A stretch of DNA of 64,000 nt from Candidatus Defluviilinea proxima. GTDB lineage: Bacteria; Chloroflexota; Anaerolineae; Anaerolineales; Villigracilaceae. The position numbers and the translations under genes were made by a program. The notes below the pieces were generated by a model. The model worked only from the letters and a program-made list of their open reading frames with translations. It ran no database searches and was not told the origin of the DNA. Positions 1 to 9,143 of the stretch are shown here, in pieces (the first letter of the stretch is position 1; the number at the start of each line of letters is the position of its first letter). The DNA lies in contig JADKIW010000001.1 of assembly GCA_016721115.1 (NCBI GenBank), positions 2,433,501 through 2,497,500 on the forward strand, written 5' to 3'.

Positions 1-597
1 TTGTTGAAGCGCTTTGATCTTGACATCAAGGGTCTCGGTAATGTCAACCCAAGTGTCGGCTTTGTCCATGCCGTGGATGTAGAGACGCTTGACTTCATGC
101 GGCTCATATCCCGCCGGTAGCAGGTCCGCAAAGATGAGCCGACTCCCTGCTGATGGAAACACTGCTGTACATGCCGCTTCTGCGGCCGCGCGATGATCGG
201 GGTGATTGAGATACTCATTGCCGTAAAACCATCCCTCAGGATTCCCTGTCAAAACAGTATCAGGCTTGAATTTACGAATGAGGCGCGTGAGTTCCTTGCG
301 AAGTGCGATGGTCGGTTCAAGTTCTCCATCTGGATAGTGCAGGAAGATCGTTTCCCGAATCCCTAAAATGGCATTGGCCGCCAATTGTTCTTTCTCACGT
401 AACTCCGCAAGGACGGGTTTATAGTCCGCATTTTTTGATGGATCGTTCGAGCCTGAGTCGCCACTGGTGATGATGACCGAGATGATCTCACATCCTTGTT
501 TTGCCCATTTGGCCAGCGTGCCGCCGATGGAAAATTCCTGATCGTCAGGGTGCGCGTGAATGCTCATGACAATTTGGGGTATATATTCGTTACCCAT
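1..597 (-). CDS. PIG-L family deacetylase (LmbE-like), C-terminus cut by window edge
   Basis: The reading frame starts at 597 on the minus strand and runs open to base 1, so 199 N-terminal codons are seen and the C-terminus is missing. An AGGAG lies 7 nt before the ATG. Near the N-terminus is AHPDDQEF, the zinc-binding His-x-Asp-Asp motif of PIG-L/LmbE deacetylases, and further on is NHPDHRAA, which carries the third metal-ligand His. The family hydrolyses N-acetyl groups on sugar conjugates (N-acetylglucosaminyl-PI, mycothiol or bacillithiol precursors and others). Which substrate applies here cannot be read from the sequence. No signal peptide is seen, so a cytoplasmic enzyme is likely. Confidence 0.9.
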   Translation of the reverse strand, partial: MGNEYIPQIVMSIHAHPDDQEFSIGGTLAKWAKQGCEIISVIITSGDSGSNDPSKNADYKPVLAELREKEQLAANAILGIRETIFLHYPDGELEPTIALRKELTRLIRKFKPDTVLTGNPEGWFYGNEYLNHPDHRAAAEAACTAVFPSAGSRLIFADLLPAGYEPHEVKRLYIHGMDKADTWVDITETLDVKIKALQQ

Positions 598-731
598 AAA
601 GTTTCTCCTGTCTTTTATATGCTGACATGTGTTTCTGATAACGAGCTGGATTTTACTCGAAAGCAAACTCGTATGTATGTGTAAGACTTTTATCCTTGTA
701 GGTGTCTAGGCCTAGGTCACGTGAGTGGGTG

Positions 732-737
732 TATAAT
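732..737 (+). promoter_or_regulatory. -10 box TATAAT upstream of the MFS transporter
   Basis: A perfect TATAAT lies 62 nt before the chosen start of the transporter. A second TATAAT occurs at 758-763. No convincing -35 hexamer is visible at the usual spacing for either, so these are candidates from the -10 alone. Confidence 0.4.
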
Positions 738-799
738 CCCGCGCTTGTGTGAACTTATATAATGCCTGTTTTGGACATAACATTGAAAGGTATTCAAGA

Positions 800-2428
800 A
801 TGACTGTTGCTGTAGAAAATAAACCAAAAGGACTCGAACCCAAATGGAGAGTTCTGATCTCCGTTATGTTCGGTATCTTCATGATCATTTTGGATTCGAC
901 GATCGTGAATGTTGCCTTCCCTACGTTACGCCGTGAATTTGGTGTGTCGCTAGCAGACGCACAATGGGTGTTGAGTATTTACGTGCTGGCGTTGGGAGTT
1001 ACCACGCCGGTCTCTGGCTTTCTTGCTGACCGTTTCGGGATCAAGCGTATGTATCTGCTGGGACTCTCGATCTTTGTCGTCGGCTCTTTCTTATGTGGGC
1101 TTGCTCCTTCCCTCGGTTGGCTGATCCTCGCCCGAGCCTTGCAGGGATTCGGTGGCGGCATGGCCCAACCTTTGGGACCCGCACAACTCTATCGCGCCTT
1201 TCCGCCTAAAGAGCAAGGCACAGCCCTCGGTTATTTCGGAATCGCATTGGTGTTTGCTCCCGCTCTCGGCCCGATCTTGGGCGGTTGGTTGGTGGATGCT
1301 AATCTTTGGCGCTTGATCTTCTTTATCAATATTCCCATCGGCATTGTGGGTGTCTTCCTTGGTTCTCGCTTCCTGCTTGATTATCAAGTGGAAAGCAAGC
1401 CATCTTTTGATCCATTGGGTTTGATCACGGCTGTGATCGGTTTTGGATCCGTGTTGTATGCGGCTAGTATCGCTGAAATAAATGGCTGGACTGGCTCCAA
1501 CACGTTGCTGTTCTTCGGCATCGGCATTGTGGCGTTGATCGCGCATGTGATCGTTGAGTTGTATTTTGCCAAAGAACCGATGACGAATTTGCGCTTGTTT
1601 GCAAATCGGACGTTCCTCAATTCCGCACTCGTGGGTTATGTGGCCACCGTTGCGTTGTTCGGTGCGGAATTTTTGATGCCCATTTATCTGCAAGCCTTCC
1701 GTGGGCGCACTGCGTTGCAGACTGGTTTCATTCTGCTCGGCGTCGCGCTTACATCGGGTATTGCTACACCGCTTGCAGGTCGTCTATACGATAAGATCGG
1801 GCCACGCATGAACCTGATCGTGGGCTTTGCCATTTTGTGTTTCAACACTTGGCAACTCTCCATGATCCAAGGCGATACCCCCATCACATATATTTTCTTC
1901 CTGCTTGCCGTCCGCGGATTGGCAGTGGGGCTTACACTTCAAACCTCCTTTGTGGCGGCGCTCAGCAGTGTGCCGCTCAATCAACTGCCGCGTGGCTCCT
2001 CTTTGATGAACAGTACGCGCTTTGTGGTGCAGGCGGTTTCAGTGGCGGCCTTGGCAACTGTTTTTTCCTCCGCAGTCCCAGCCGAGATCAGAGCGCAACA
2101 GGATGAGATGCAGGAAACACAGACAGCTTCAACTGTCCACTTTGGGATCTGTGAGACGCCCGGAGTCAAAGCTGAAGATAACCTGCCACCTGGTACGGAC
2201 GCTACGCTCGCCTCTGTGCCTACGGCGATGGTTGGTGCGGCTAAAGAGAAAATTTTATCTGCCCTCAAGCTTGCCTGTGACTCAGGCATGAAAGGCTTTG
2301 AGGATGCCTATCGCCTTACATTCTTCGCTTCGATTGCCGCATTGATTGTGGGAGCCTTCCTGCCTGGCTGGCCCGGCAAATGGGGCGGACGTGGCTCCAT
2401 GCAAGGCGCAGTCCCCGGCGGACATTAA
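800..2428 (+). CDS. MFS drug-efflux transporter, DHA2 (EmrB/QacA) family
   Basis: A 542-residue integral membrane protein of the DHA2 (14-helix) drug:proton antiporter family. Motif D1 is visible as LDSTIVNVAFP in helix 1, motif A as GFLADRFGIKRM in the loop after helix 2, and motif C as GPILGGW in helix 5. A hydrophilic stretch of about 70 residues lies before the last helix, as is common between helices 13 and 14 in this family. The frame could also open at a GTG at 749, but the ATG at 800 has GAAAGG 9 nt upstream and begins the conserved part, so it is preferred. No TetR or MarR regulator is adjacent. The drug or solute exported is unknown. Confidence 0.92.
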   Translation: MTVAVENKPKGLEPKWRVLISVMFGIFMIILDSTIVNVAFPTLRREFGVSLADAQWVLSIYVLALGVTTPVSGFLADRFGIKRMYLLGLSIFVVGSFLCGLAPSLGWLILARALQGFGGGMAQPLGPAQLYRAFPPKEQGTALGYFGIALVFAPALGPILGGWLVDANLWRLIFFINIPIGIVGVFLGSRFLLDYQVESKPSFDPLGLITAVIGFGSVLYAASIAEINGWTGSNTLLFFGIGIVALIAHVIVELYFAKEPMTNLRLFANRTFLNSALVGYVATVALFGAEFLMPIYLQAFRGRTALQTGFILLGVALTSGIATPLAGRLYDKIGPRMNLIVGFAILCFNTWQLSMIQGDTPITYIFFLLAVRGLAVGLTLQTSFVAALSSVPLNQLPRGSSLMNSTRFVVQAVSVAALATVFSSAVPAEIRAQQDEMQETQTASTVHFGICETPGVKAEDNLPPGTDATLASVPTAMVGAAKEKILSALKLACDSGMKGFEDAYRLTFFASIAALIVGAFLPGWPGKWGGRGSMQGAVPGGH

Positions 2429-2446
2429 TACTCTTAACTTGAAACC

Positions 2447-2484
2447 AACAGCGGAGACCAATACCGGTCTCCGCTGTTTTTTTT
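2447..2484 (+). terminator. Intrinsic terminator after the MFS transporter
   Basis: A 13-bp perfect stem (AACAGCGGAGACC with its complement) and a 6-nt loop are followed by eight T residues. Confidence 0.95.
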
Positions 2485-2513
2485 CATTTGTTTCTCGTGG
2501 ATAAAAAGCAAAG

Positions 2514-2519
2514 TACAAT
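2514..2519 (+). promoter_or_regulatory. -10 box TACAAT giving a possible leaderless mRNA
   Basis: TACAAT ends 6 nt before the ATG at 2526. A start point at the usual 6-7 nt downstream would coincide with the start codon. No Shine-Dalgarno sequence is seen before that ATG, which fits a leaderless transcript. No clear -35 is present. Confidence 0.4.
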
Positions 2520-2525
2520 TTATGT

Positions 2526-4172
2526 ATGAAAAGGGAAACTCAATCAAAACACAGATCATTTTTGACAAGACTTATTATCGTAGTACTGCTTGTTGGCTTT
2601 TATGATTCAGGTGTAAAACCTGCCCAAAATGTATATGCCTACTCAGCTGTAAGTGAGCGACCAGTATTTCTTGCCTGGCCTCTTCCGAGTTATGTTGGGG
2701 TCGCGCGTATTTCCCAATTCCCTAATACACCTTGGACATGGAATTATTTGGGCTTGAACCCTGGTCAACAGTGCCCTCCCGCATTTGGGTATTTACTCAA
2801 TGCTGAATTCTGGAGTGTTTGGAAAGATACTTCGCTTCCTGAAGAACAAGATATGGCAAAAGCAGACCCTCATAATTTCGAAATGGTGAACTGCTATTCC
2901 ACTTTAGGCCCTGCTGGGGAAAACGGACATGAAGCAACAGATATTAAAGCTCCCGCTGGTACACCTACTTATGCCAGCGCGGATGGTAAAGTTGCTGGCT
3001 GGCGATTTGCTGAAGTCAACACGATGGTTGTTTTAAAGCATTGTTTGGGTGGTCAATGGGATGTGGATGGTAATTGTGCAGGCGGTAGGAAGTGGTACAC
3101 CACCTACATGCATATTATTCCAGATGACAATCTGCTCCAAATGGAAAAGGATGTAACAGAAGGCACGCAGGTTGGCACGATCTATAACCAAGGGGATAAT
3201 TCACACCTTCATTTTGAAGTGGGAGTGGACCAGCGTTCCTATTTCAACTATGTTAATCCATGGGGTAGAGACGAACCTCCTTGGGTAGGTTGTATGTGGA
3301 AGGATCAAAGCTTATGCATACAGTCAAACCTGGGATATAGACGGGTTGGCATTGTTGCTCAATCTGGTCGCTTTTTTGTACAGGATGATAACTTGACCTT
3401 TGCTGAGATATTTGGCGTAGATGAGGTAAAACAGTTTAAGATGGCTGGCCATCGTATTGCGGTTATGGACAAAGAAGGCTATTTGTTTGCAAGAGATGTT
3501 GAATTCAAAAGAGTAGTGCCGTTCAGCTATGATTTTGTGTTGAATTGGGTAAATATCGGTAATGACTTTGTAAATTATCAAATTACAGAGAATAGGATTG
3601 CGCTCCTTGATACCGACGGGGTCTTGAAGATCAAAGAAGGAGAGCTAAGCGGTGAATGGGCCCTGCAAGTCGATAATGTACTCTCCTATTCAATTTCTAA
3701 ACATCGTCTGGGAATACTTACCACCACAGGTGAATTGAAAGTCAAAGAAGGCGGATTGAACACTGATTGGATTCATATCGCAAGTAATGTCAAAGACTTT
3801 CAGTTGTTAGATAGCCGTATTGCTGTGGTGGACCTGCAAAACAATTTATTTGTTCAGGAAGGTGCGCTGACCAATGAGTGGAAACCCATGGGGACGAAGA
3901 TACAAGCTTTTCAACTCTCTGGAACACGTATTGCTGTTATGGATTCGCTTGGAAAGTTGATGGTCAATGACGGGAATTTGCGAGCCGCGTGGGTTTTGCA
4001 GGCTGAAAATATCCAACGATTTCAGTTGGCAGATAATCGAATCGTGATTCAGGATAAAGATGGGAAGTGGAAGATCAAGATAGGTGACCTGTATCAACCC
4101 TGGAAAGATTTCGCTGGGTTTTCTGCACAGGACATTAAGTTGAACGGCGAGTTACTTGTGATGCTTGAATAG
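2526..4172 (+). CDS. Secreted M23-family metallopeptidase with C-terminal repeat domain
   Basis: A 548-residue protein with a basic N-terminus and one hydrophobic segment (about residues 14-28) that can act as signal peptide or anchor. The M23 (lysostaphin-type) zinc peptidase core runs from about residue 125 to 240: GHEATD supplies the His-x3-Asp metal ligands near residue 136, and HLHFEV supplies the other active-site His residues near 226. M23 enzymes cut peptidoglycan cross-bridges. The C-terminal 270 residues are about seven repeats of roughly 37 residues. Each has a core like RIAVMD-x-x-G-x-L then (V/I)-x-(E/D)-G-x-L, as in a beta-propeller or tectonin-like fold. The function of the repeats (binding of glycan or cell-surface sugar) is inferred only. 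The gene is monocistronic between two terminators or convergent ends. Confidence 0.85.
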   Translation: MKRETQSKHRSFLTRLIIVVLLVGFYDSGVKPAQNVYAYSAVSERPVFLAWPLPSYVGVARISQFPNTPWTWNYLGLNPGQQCPPAFGYLLNAEFWSVWKDTSLPEEQDMAKADPHNFEMVNCYSTLGPAGENGHEATDIKAPAGTPTYASADGKVAGWRFAEVNTMVVLKHCLGGQWDVDGNCAGGRKWYTTYMHIIPDDNLLQMEKDVTEGTQVGTIYNQGDNSHLHFEVGVDQRSYFNYVNPWGRDEPPWVGCMWKDQSLCIQSNLGYRRVGIVAQSGRFFVQDDNLTFAEIFGVDEVKQFKMAGHRIAVMDKEGYLFARDVEFKRVVPFSYDFVLNWVNIGNDFVNYQITENRIALLDTDGVLKIKEGELSGEWALQVDNVLSYSISKHRLGILTTTGELKVKEGGLNTDWIHIASNVKDFQLLDSRIAVVDLQNNLFVQEGALTNEWKPMGTKIQAFQLSGTRIAVMDSLGKLMVNDGNLRAAWVLQAENIQRFQLADNRIVIQDKDGKWKIKIGDLYQPWKDFAGFSAQDIKLNGELLVMLE

Positions 4173-4180
4173 CAGGATTG

Positions 4181-4591
4181 TTATTTATTTTCCCGTTCCC
4201 AGCGCTGAATCGCATTCTGCAAATAGACTAATCGCGTGGCGTTCGGTTTTTGCCCGCGTTCAAACTCAATGAGACGTTCCACTACGGACCTATCTCCTCC
4301 TACCTTCTTGAGCAGGTCATCAAACAGAGACGCCTCTCTCAGCGCGCCCGTGAACAACTCCTCAGCGATATGCGGTTCCCCGCGCAACTTCCCCCACATG
4401 GACTCAGCCCACAGTGCTAATTTATTCTTAGGCCGGGGAGGCGCTGGCTCATTCAAATCTATATGGGGAAATGGATTGACCAGATACACACTGCAATTCG
4501 GGCACTTCAACAGATCGTGATAAATGTATGCGCCGCAATTGCCGCATTCCACTTCATCGTCTTTAGGTGGGGGAGTGATGCTGGTAGGCAT
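4181..4591 (-). CDS. Zinc-ribbon protein, function unknown
   Basis: A small cytoplasmic protein of about 136 residues. CGNCGAYI and CPNCSVYL near residues 15-35 form one four-cysteine zinc ribbon. The C-terminal half is helical and charged (FERGQKPNATRL, QRWERENK) and resembles a DNA- or partner-binding helix bundle, but no family is recognised. The ATG at 4591 lies 2 nt after the stop of the upstream GNAT gene, pointing to translational coupling. An in-frame ATG at 4618 would overlap that gene by 25 nt and is less likely. Confidence 0.7.
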   Translation of the reverse strand: MPTSITPPPKDDEVECGNCGAYIYHDLLKCPNCSVYLVNPFPHIDLNEPAPPRPKNKLALWAESMWGKLRGEPHIAEELFTGALREASLFDDLLKKVGGDRSVVERLIEFERGQKPNATRLVYLQNAIQRWERENK

Positions 4592-4593
4592 AC

Positions 4594-5064
4594 CTAAACT
4601 TTTTTCGTAAAGATCCACAGATCATCGCCAGGTTTATAGTAATCCTTGATGACCGCTTCTTGGGCGCACCCTGTACGGAAGTAAAACTCTCGTGTGGACT
4701 CATACTCGGGCGTCCCTGATGTTTCGATGATGATGAGACGCCCACCCAGTTCACGGATCGCTTCCTCGCTGGCGGTTAACAAGGCACGTCCTACACCTTT
4801 GCGTCGCGCATTCGGATCAACTGCGATCCAATACAGATCGTACACGCCATCGGTCAGGTCGCGGTAGCCAAAAATCGCATATCCAAGGATTTGGTCATCT
4901 TCCCGGTACACAATGAAGTGATAGCCATCGCCTTCTGTGCCATATTTGATGTAATCATCGAACATCTCAGGGACGCAGTCAATTTCTTCCTGGCTGAATA
5001 CCCCTGCTCGTGCTGTAATGTCGTGGATTTGTGCTTTGTCTGCTTTGGTTGCTGTGGAGATCAT
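4594..5064 (-). CDS. GNAT-family N-acetyltransferase
   Basis: A 156-residue single-domain protein. Motif A, which binds the pyrophosphate of acetyl-CoA, is visible as WIAVDPNARRKGVGRALL near residues 77-94, with the R-R-x-G-x-G signature. The C-terminal part has the strand-helix REFYFRTGC typical of the fold. The substrate (amine or protein N-terminus) is unknown. It is the first gene of a two-gene unit with the zinc-ribbon protein. Confidence 0.88.
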   Translation of the reverse strand: MISTATKADKAQIHDITARAGVFSQEEIDCVPEMFDDYIKYGTEGDGYHFIVYREDDQILGYAIFGYRDLTDGVYDLYWIAVDPNARRKGVGRALLTASEEAIRELGGRLIIIETSGTPEYESTREFYFRTGCAQEAVIKDYYKPGDDLWIFTKKV

Positions 5065-5277
5065 ATTGGTTCCATACGAAATTTATTGTAAGTTTATTAT
5101 ACTGCGGGTAGTGTAAAGTAAAATGCCGATCCTTGCCCCATGTACGACAGGCAAACTATTTTATATCTCTACCTTGACCCCACGCTCCAGAATTTGCCCT
5201 TTTACTCATACTTTGGATATCCACATCGAACATCACAGAGATTGAGATAATTTCGGACACACCCAGTCAGTAGCTTA

Positions 5278-8200
5278 TTACTCTATATCATTTTTGTGAA
5301 GCCAGATCTCAATGGTGTTTTTTAGATTTTTTAAACCGACGGGCTTACTTAAGTATTCATTTGCTCCTGCGTCAATACAACGTTCCCGATCGCCGGGCAT
5401 GGCCAGGGCTGTTAAAGTAATGATCGGCGTAGTAGCGAAGCGCGGATTGGCCCGCAATTTACGGGTGGCATCCAAGCCATCCATGACAGGCATTTGTATA
5501 TCCATCAAGATAATATCTGGACTGGTTTCTTCAGCTTTTTTGATCGCCTCTGCGCCATCATATGCATTCACGATGGTATAGCCATGATTTTGCAAGTACT
5601 CGCCAATGGTGAGAATATTCGTTTCGTTATCTTCCACCAAAAGGATCACACCATGGGTGGATGATTTTTCTTCTTCCGTATGAGTTTGCTTCGTAAAAAT
5701 GGGTTCCAAGCCCAGGATAATGCGCTCTTCTTGTACGACGGCGTCCTGTCCCCACGGAATGTTGACAGTAAAGCGACTACCTTTACCAACCTCGCTTTCT
5801 ACCTCTACACTACCACCATGCATATCGGTCAGCCTTTGAACCAGTGTCAATCCCAGGCCTGTGCCTTCAAACTGACGGTTAAGCGCGCTATCTACTTGTA
5901 CGAAAGGTTGAAATAACTTCCGTAAGTTATCTGGCGTAATGCCAATACCGGTATCACTTACTGAAAACTGTACGGTATCTCTTTCTGGATACGCACGCAC
6001 CTCCAATGTGACCTGACCTCTTTCCGATGTGAACTTGACAGCATTGGACAGTAGATTAACCAGCACTTGCTTCAAGCGTCGTGCGTCAGCGTAGATCTTT
6101 AGATCCTCTGTGTTTGATTCGTAAACAATATCAACGGACCTTCGCAAGGCTTGTTCCCTTACAAAAGCCATACTTGATCTACATAAGGTACTCACGTCCA
6201 CGGTTTGTGGATAATAATCCAACTTGCCAGCTTCGACCTTGGATAGGTCGAGAATATCGTTGATCAAATCGAGCAGGTGCTGTCCGCTGGATTCGATGGT
6301 TTGTATATATTCTTGCTGGCTATCATTGAGAGGACCTCGTGTTCTTTCAAGCAGGGATTCAGACAGACCAAGGATACTGTTGAGCGGAGTGCGAAGTTCG
6401 TGACTCATATTCGCGAGAAATTCACTCTTGACGCGGTTGGCGTGTTCCAACTCAATGTTGGTTTGGTTCAATTCCGTGGTGCGATTGATTACGCGTTGCT
6501 CAAGCTCGGCATTGAGAATGCGTAAATCTTCGATCAAGTTGTTTTGCGAGATGGCAATTGCCACTTGATTGGCAACTTCACGTCCTAGGTGTATGCTTTC
6601 CTCGTTGAAGAAGTTGCGGGTTTCAGAGAACATATCGAATGTCCCGATCAACTTCCATTGGGAATAGAGTGGAAGGATGCATACAGACTGCAAGCCTGCT
6701 TTGAGCAAGGTTTGAAATTGAGGGATGGAAGATGGTGCCTCGTCTAACTCTGTGATGACAAGTTGTTGGTTTTGAGAAAGTGTTTTGCCTAGATCATCGA
6801 ATAGCTCCAAAGGCAGGTGTGCTTCTTTTTGTAATGAGGTTTCTAGATTGCCTTTCGCGCCGATGATTTCTGCTTCATTTGCTCGCCAATCGAACAGCGT
6901 CAGGGTCACACTGTGACAACCAACTAACTGACGTACATGAATCAAGGCCGTATCTATAATATTTTCCAACGAATGGGAAGTGAGAATGGCAGTATCGATT
7001 TCATGAAGGACTTTCAGCCGTTCATTCTGAAGCTGAATTTTCTCCTCTGCCTGCTTGCGTTCCGTAATATCTAGCATACTGGAAAGCAGGCAGGCCTCGT
7101 TATTAAAGTTGATGCCCTCCAGAGATGCCAATACAGTTCGGTGTTCACCGTATTTATTCTGAATGGTGATTTCATAGTTGTAGAGTGCCCCTTTTGCCTG
7201 CAATTGTCTTATGACTTCCTGACGTTGCTCGGGGTATAGATAAATATTAAACTCGGTTGTCAGGTGTCCAATAAGTTCCTCGCGCGTATATCCTACAATA
7301 TGGGTATATGCTTCATTCACTTCCAAATATTTTCCATCCGCAAGGCGGGTGACCAAGAGTGCGGCAGGGCTCGAACGGAAAGTCTTTGAGAATTTCTCCT
7401 CGCTCTGCCTAAGTTGTTGTTCTGCCTTTTTTCGTTCAGTGATATCACGTCCATAGATGTTTACGTAGCTCTCATTAAAAATGGGGGTGATGGTAAGAGA
7501 AAAAGTTCTGTCAGATATTGTTGTGTCAACTTCTTGTTGAGAGCGAGATTTCAGGACCTCCTCAACTTTTTTCAACCAGAAGGTTGGGACTTCCTGACCG
7601 ATGACTGTACTCCATTCCTTGAGTATAGGCTGGCTGGATTGGTTGGCGTATAAGATCGTGCCAGTATCACTGATTCTCAATACAGGAAATGGATTCTCGT
7701 CGGGGAACTTTGCCATATTCCTGATTTTCTCTTCCGCTTGCTTTCGCTCAGCTTCCGTTTCCATTGTGTCCAGCGCAAAAGAGATATCTAATCCCATCTC
7801 GTCAAACAATTTCAATTCCTCTTCGGCTTGGAAAATGCCCCGCTCGACCGATATCATGACCAAGATGCCGATTGTTTTTTCTCGAAGTCGGAATGGGACA
7901 GTTGCTAATGAATGGAAGCCGAATTTTTGAACCACATCGTGCAATGCCTTTGTCCGTTTATCGGTTTGCACATCCTGGCTGGTAACAGCTTTTGATGTAT
8001 GCATTGCTTCCACGATCACACCATTGAGAGGCGTTTTTGCGTAGATGTTTATGACCGGGAATGGCCAGCGCACTATATCTGCCCCCATGCCGCTTACCGC
8101 CACCGGTTGGATATCACCCGTTTTTTCATCTAGAAGCCCAATCCAGGCTAGGGCTAATTCTCCGAATTTCAACACGACATCACAGATGCTTTGGTAAAGT

Positions 8201-8703
8201 TCTTTGTGACTTTTCACGTGCACAATGATCTGGTTTACCTGGCTCAAAGTGGCGTACAAACGTTTCATTTGTACGATCTGCTTTTCAACCTGTTTGCGCT
8301 CGGTGATGTCGCGATTAATGGCAACAAACCCAACCGGGTTGCCTGTATCATCTTTGACTTGAGAAACAGATGACAGCACAGGGAAATGGCTACCATCTTT
8401 GCGGTTCTGGATAACCTCGCCTTTCCATATCCCATCCTCGACCAAGCTTTTGATAGCACTGTCTCTCGTAGTTCCATCTACATATTCGCTTTGAACAAAT
8501 TCCCGTAATGGATGACCTATAACTTCTGATGCGTTCCACCCGTATAGTGCTTCTGCTCCTGCATTCCACTCCAAAATAATAAAGCTCATATCCGTGGAGA
8601 TCAAAGCGTCGGAGATGTTATCTACCAGACTGGCAAGATACAAACTACGATCATGTTCCTGTTTGTCTTTGCTGACCATGCTTGGTTTTGTTTTCGCCTT
8701 CAT
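5278..8703 (-). CDS. Hybrid sensor histidine kinase (PAS-GAF-PAS-PAS-GAF-HisKA-HATPase-REC)
   Basis: A 1141-residue cytoplasmic hybrid kinase without membrane helices. Approximate order: PAS 25-140, GAF 155-315, PAS 330-425, PAS 430-555, GAF 565-730, coiled coil 735-765, HisKA with the phospho-acceptor His in SHELRTPLNS (about 766), HATPase_c with the G1 box DTGIGI (about 918) and G2 box GTGLGL (about 950), and a receiver domain with the phospho-acceptor Asp in ILMDIQMP (about 1066) and the SKP lysine. The several sensor domains suggest detection of soluble ligands or redox state. No histidine phosphotransferase or DNA-binding regulator is encoded nearby, so the output is unknown. AAGGA lies upstream of the ATG. 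It is a paralogue of the kinase at 9144-12146. Confidence 0.95.
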   Translation of the reverse strand: MKAKTKPSMVSKDKQEHDRSLYLASLVDNISDALISTDMSFIILEWNAGAEALYGWNASEVIGHPLREFVQSEYVDGTTRDSAIKSLVEDGIWKGEVIQNRKDGSHFPVLSSVSQVKDDTGNPVGFVAINRDITERKQVEKQIVQMKRLYATLSQVNQIIVHVKSHKELYQSICDVVLKFGELALAWIGLLDEKTGDIQPVAVSGMGADIVRWPFPVINIYAKTPLNGVIVEAMHTSKAVTSQDVQTDKRTKALHDVVQKFGFHSLATVPFRLREKTIGILVMISVERGIFQAEEELKLFDEMGLDISFALDTMETEAERKQAEEKIRNMAKFPDENPFPVLRISDTGTILYANQSSQPILKEWSTVIGQEVPTFWLKKVEEVLKSRSQQEVDTTISDRTFSLTITPIFNESYVNIYGRDITERKKAEQQLRQSEEKFSKTFRSSPAALLVTRLADGKYLEVNEAYTHIVGYTREELIGHLTTEFNIYLYPEQRQEVIRQLQAKGALYNYEITIQNKYGEHRTVLASLEGINFNNEACLLSSMLDITERKQAEEKIQLQNERLKVLHEIDTAILTSHSLENIIDTALIHVRQLVGCHSVTLTLFDWRANEAEIIGAKGNLETSLQKEAHLPLELFDDLGKTLSQNQQLVITELDEAPSSIPQFQTLLKAGLQSVCILPLYSQWKLIGTFDMFSETRNFFNEESIHLGREVANQVAIAISQNNLIEDLRILNAELEQRVINRTTELNQTNIELEHANRVKSEFLANMSHELRTPLNSILGLSESLLERTRGPLNDSQQEYIQTIESSGQHLLDLINDILDLSKVEAGKLDYYPQTVDVSTLCRSSMAFVREQALRRSVDIVYESNTEDLKIYADARRLKQVLVNLLSNAVKFTSERGQVTLEVRAYPERDTVQFSVSDTGIGITPDNLRKLFQPFVQVDSALNRQFEGTGLGLTLVQRLTDMHGGSVEVESEVGKGSRFTVNIPWGQDAVVQEERIILGLEPIFTKQTHTEEEKSSTHGVILLVEDNETNILTIGEYLQNHGYTIVNAYDGAEAIKKAEETSPDIILMDIQMPVMDGLDATRKLRANPRFATTPIITLTALAMPGDRERCIDAGANEYLSKPVGLKNLKNTIEIWLHKNDIE

Positions 8704-9143
8704 GTTGTTCCTTTATACCTACCAACCTGAAACGCCTAACAAGTGCTTGAATGAGTTGTCGATGAATTAATTAGCCGCCTGATTTATTGAAAAGAGTTGT
8801 TAAACCTCAGAAAATGGGAGTAATGGATAATTACATTACGTTATACTGCGATGTAGTTGCGAAGAGGGGCATCTTTCCCGAGTTATGTCCAAAACCCTTT
8901 GGTGGTCGGAAACCGCTCCAGCACGCCATTCCTGCACTTGATATCAGCACAAGTGACAGGAAGTAGAGTGTATTCTTTGGGAGGGTGATATAGTCTTTTC
9001 TTTTTCTTGTCCATTAGAGACGTTAAGATGCAAAAACAGTATAGCACTCCCACAGCGGCAAAGTCAATCTCATTTTGGGTGGATGTGTCTGTTCGCGCCG
9101 TGATATTTGTACTTTAGTAGCGGGGAAGGGCAAGAATATTACC
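8704..9143. other. 440-bp intergenic region between the two hybrid kinases
   Basis: No convincing ORF, tRNA or strong terminator hairpin is seen. It must carry the promoter of the 5278-8703 kinase and the 3' end of the upstream kinase transcript, unless the two are co-transcribed. AT-rich stretches near 8760-8850 could contain a promoter, but no matched -35/-10 pair stands out. Confidence 0.5.

Noticed and set aside
1091..1693. A 200-codon antisense frame inside the MFS gene
   Set aside because: It lies wholly inside a confident membrane transporter gene and shows no start signal or domain.
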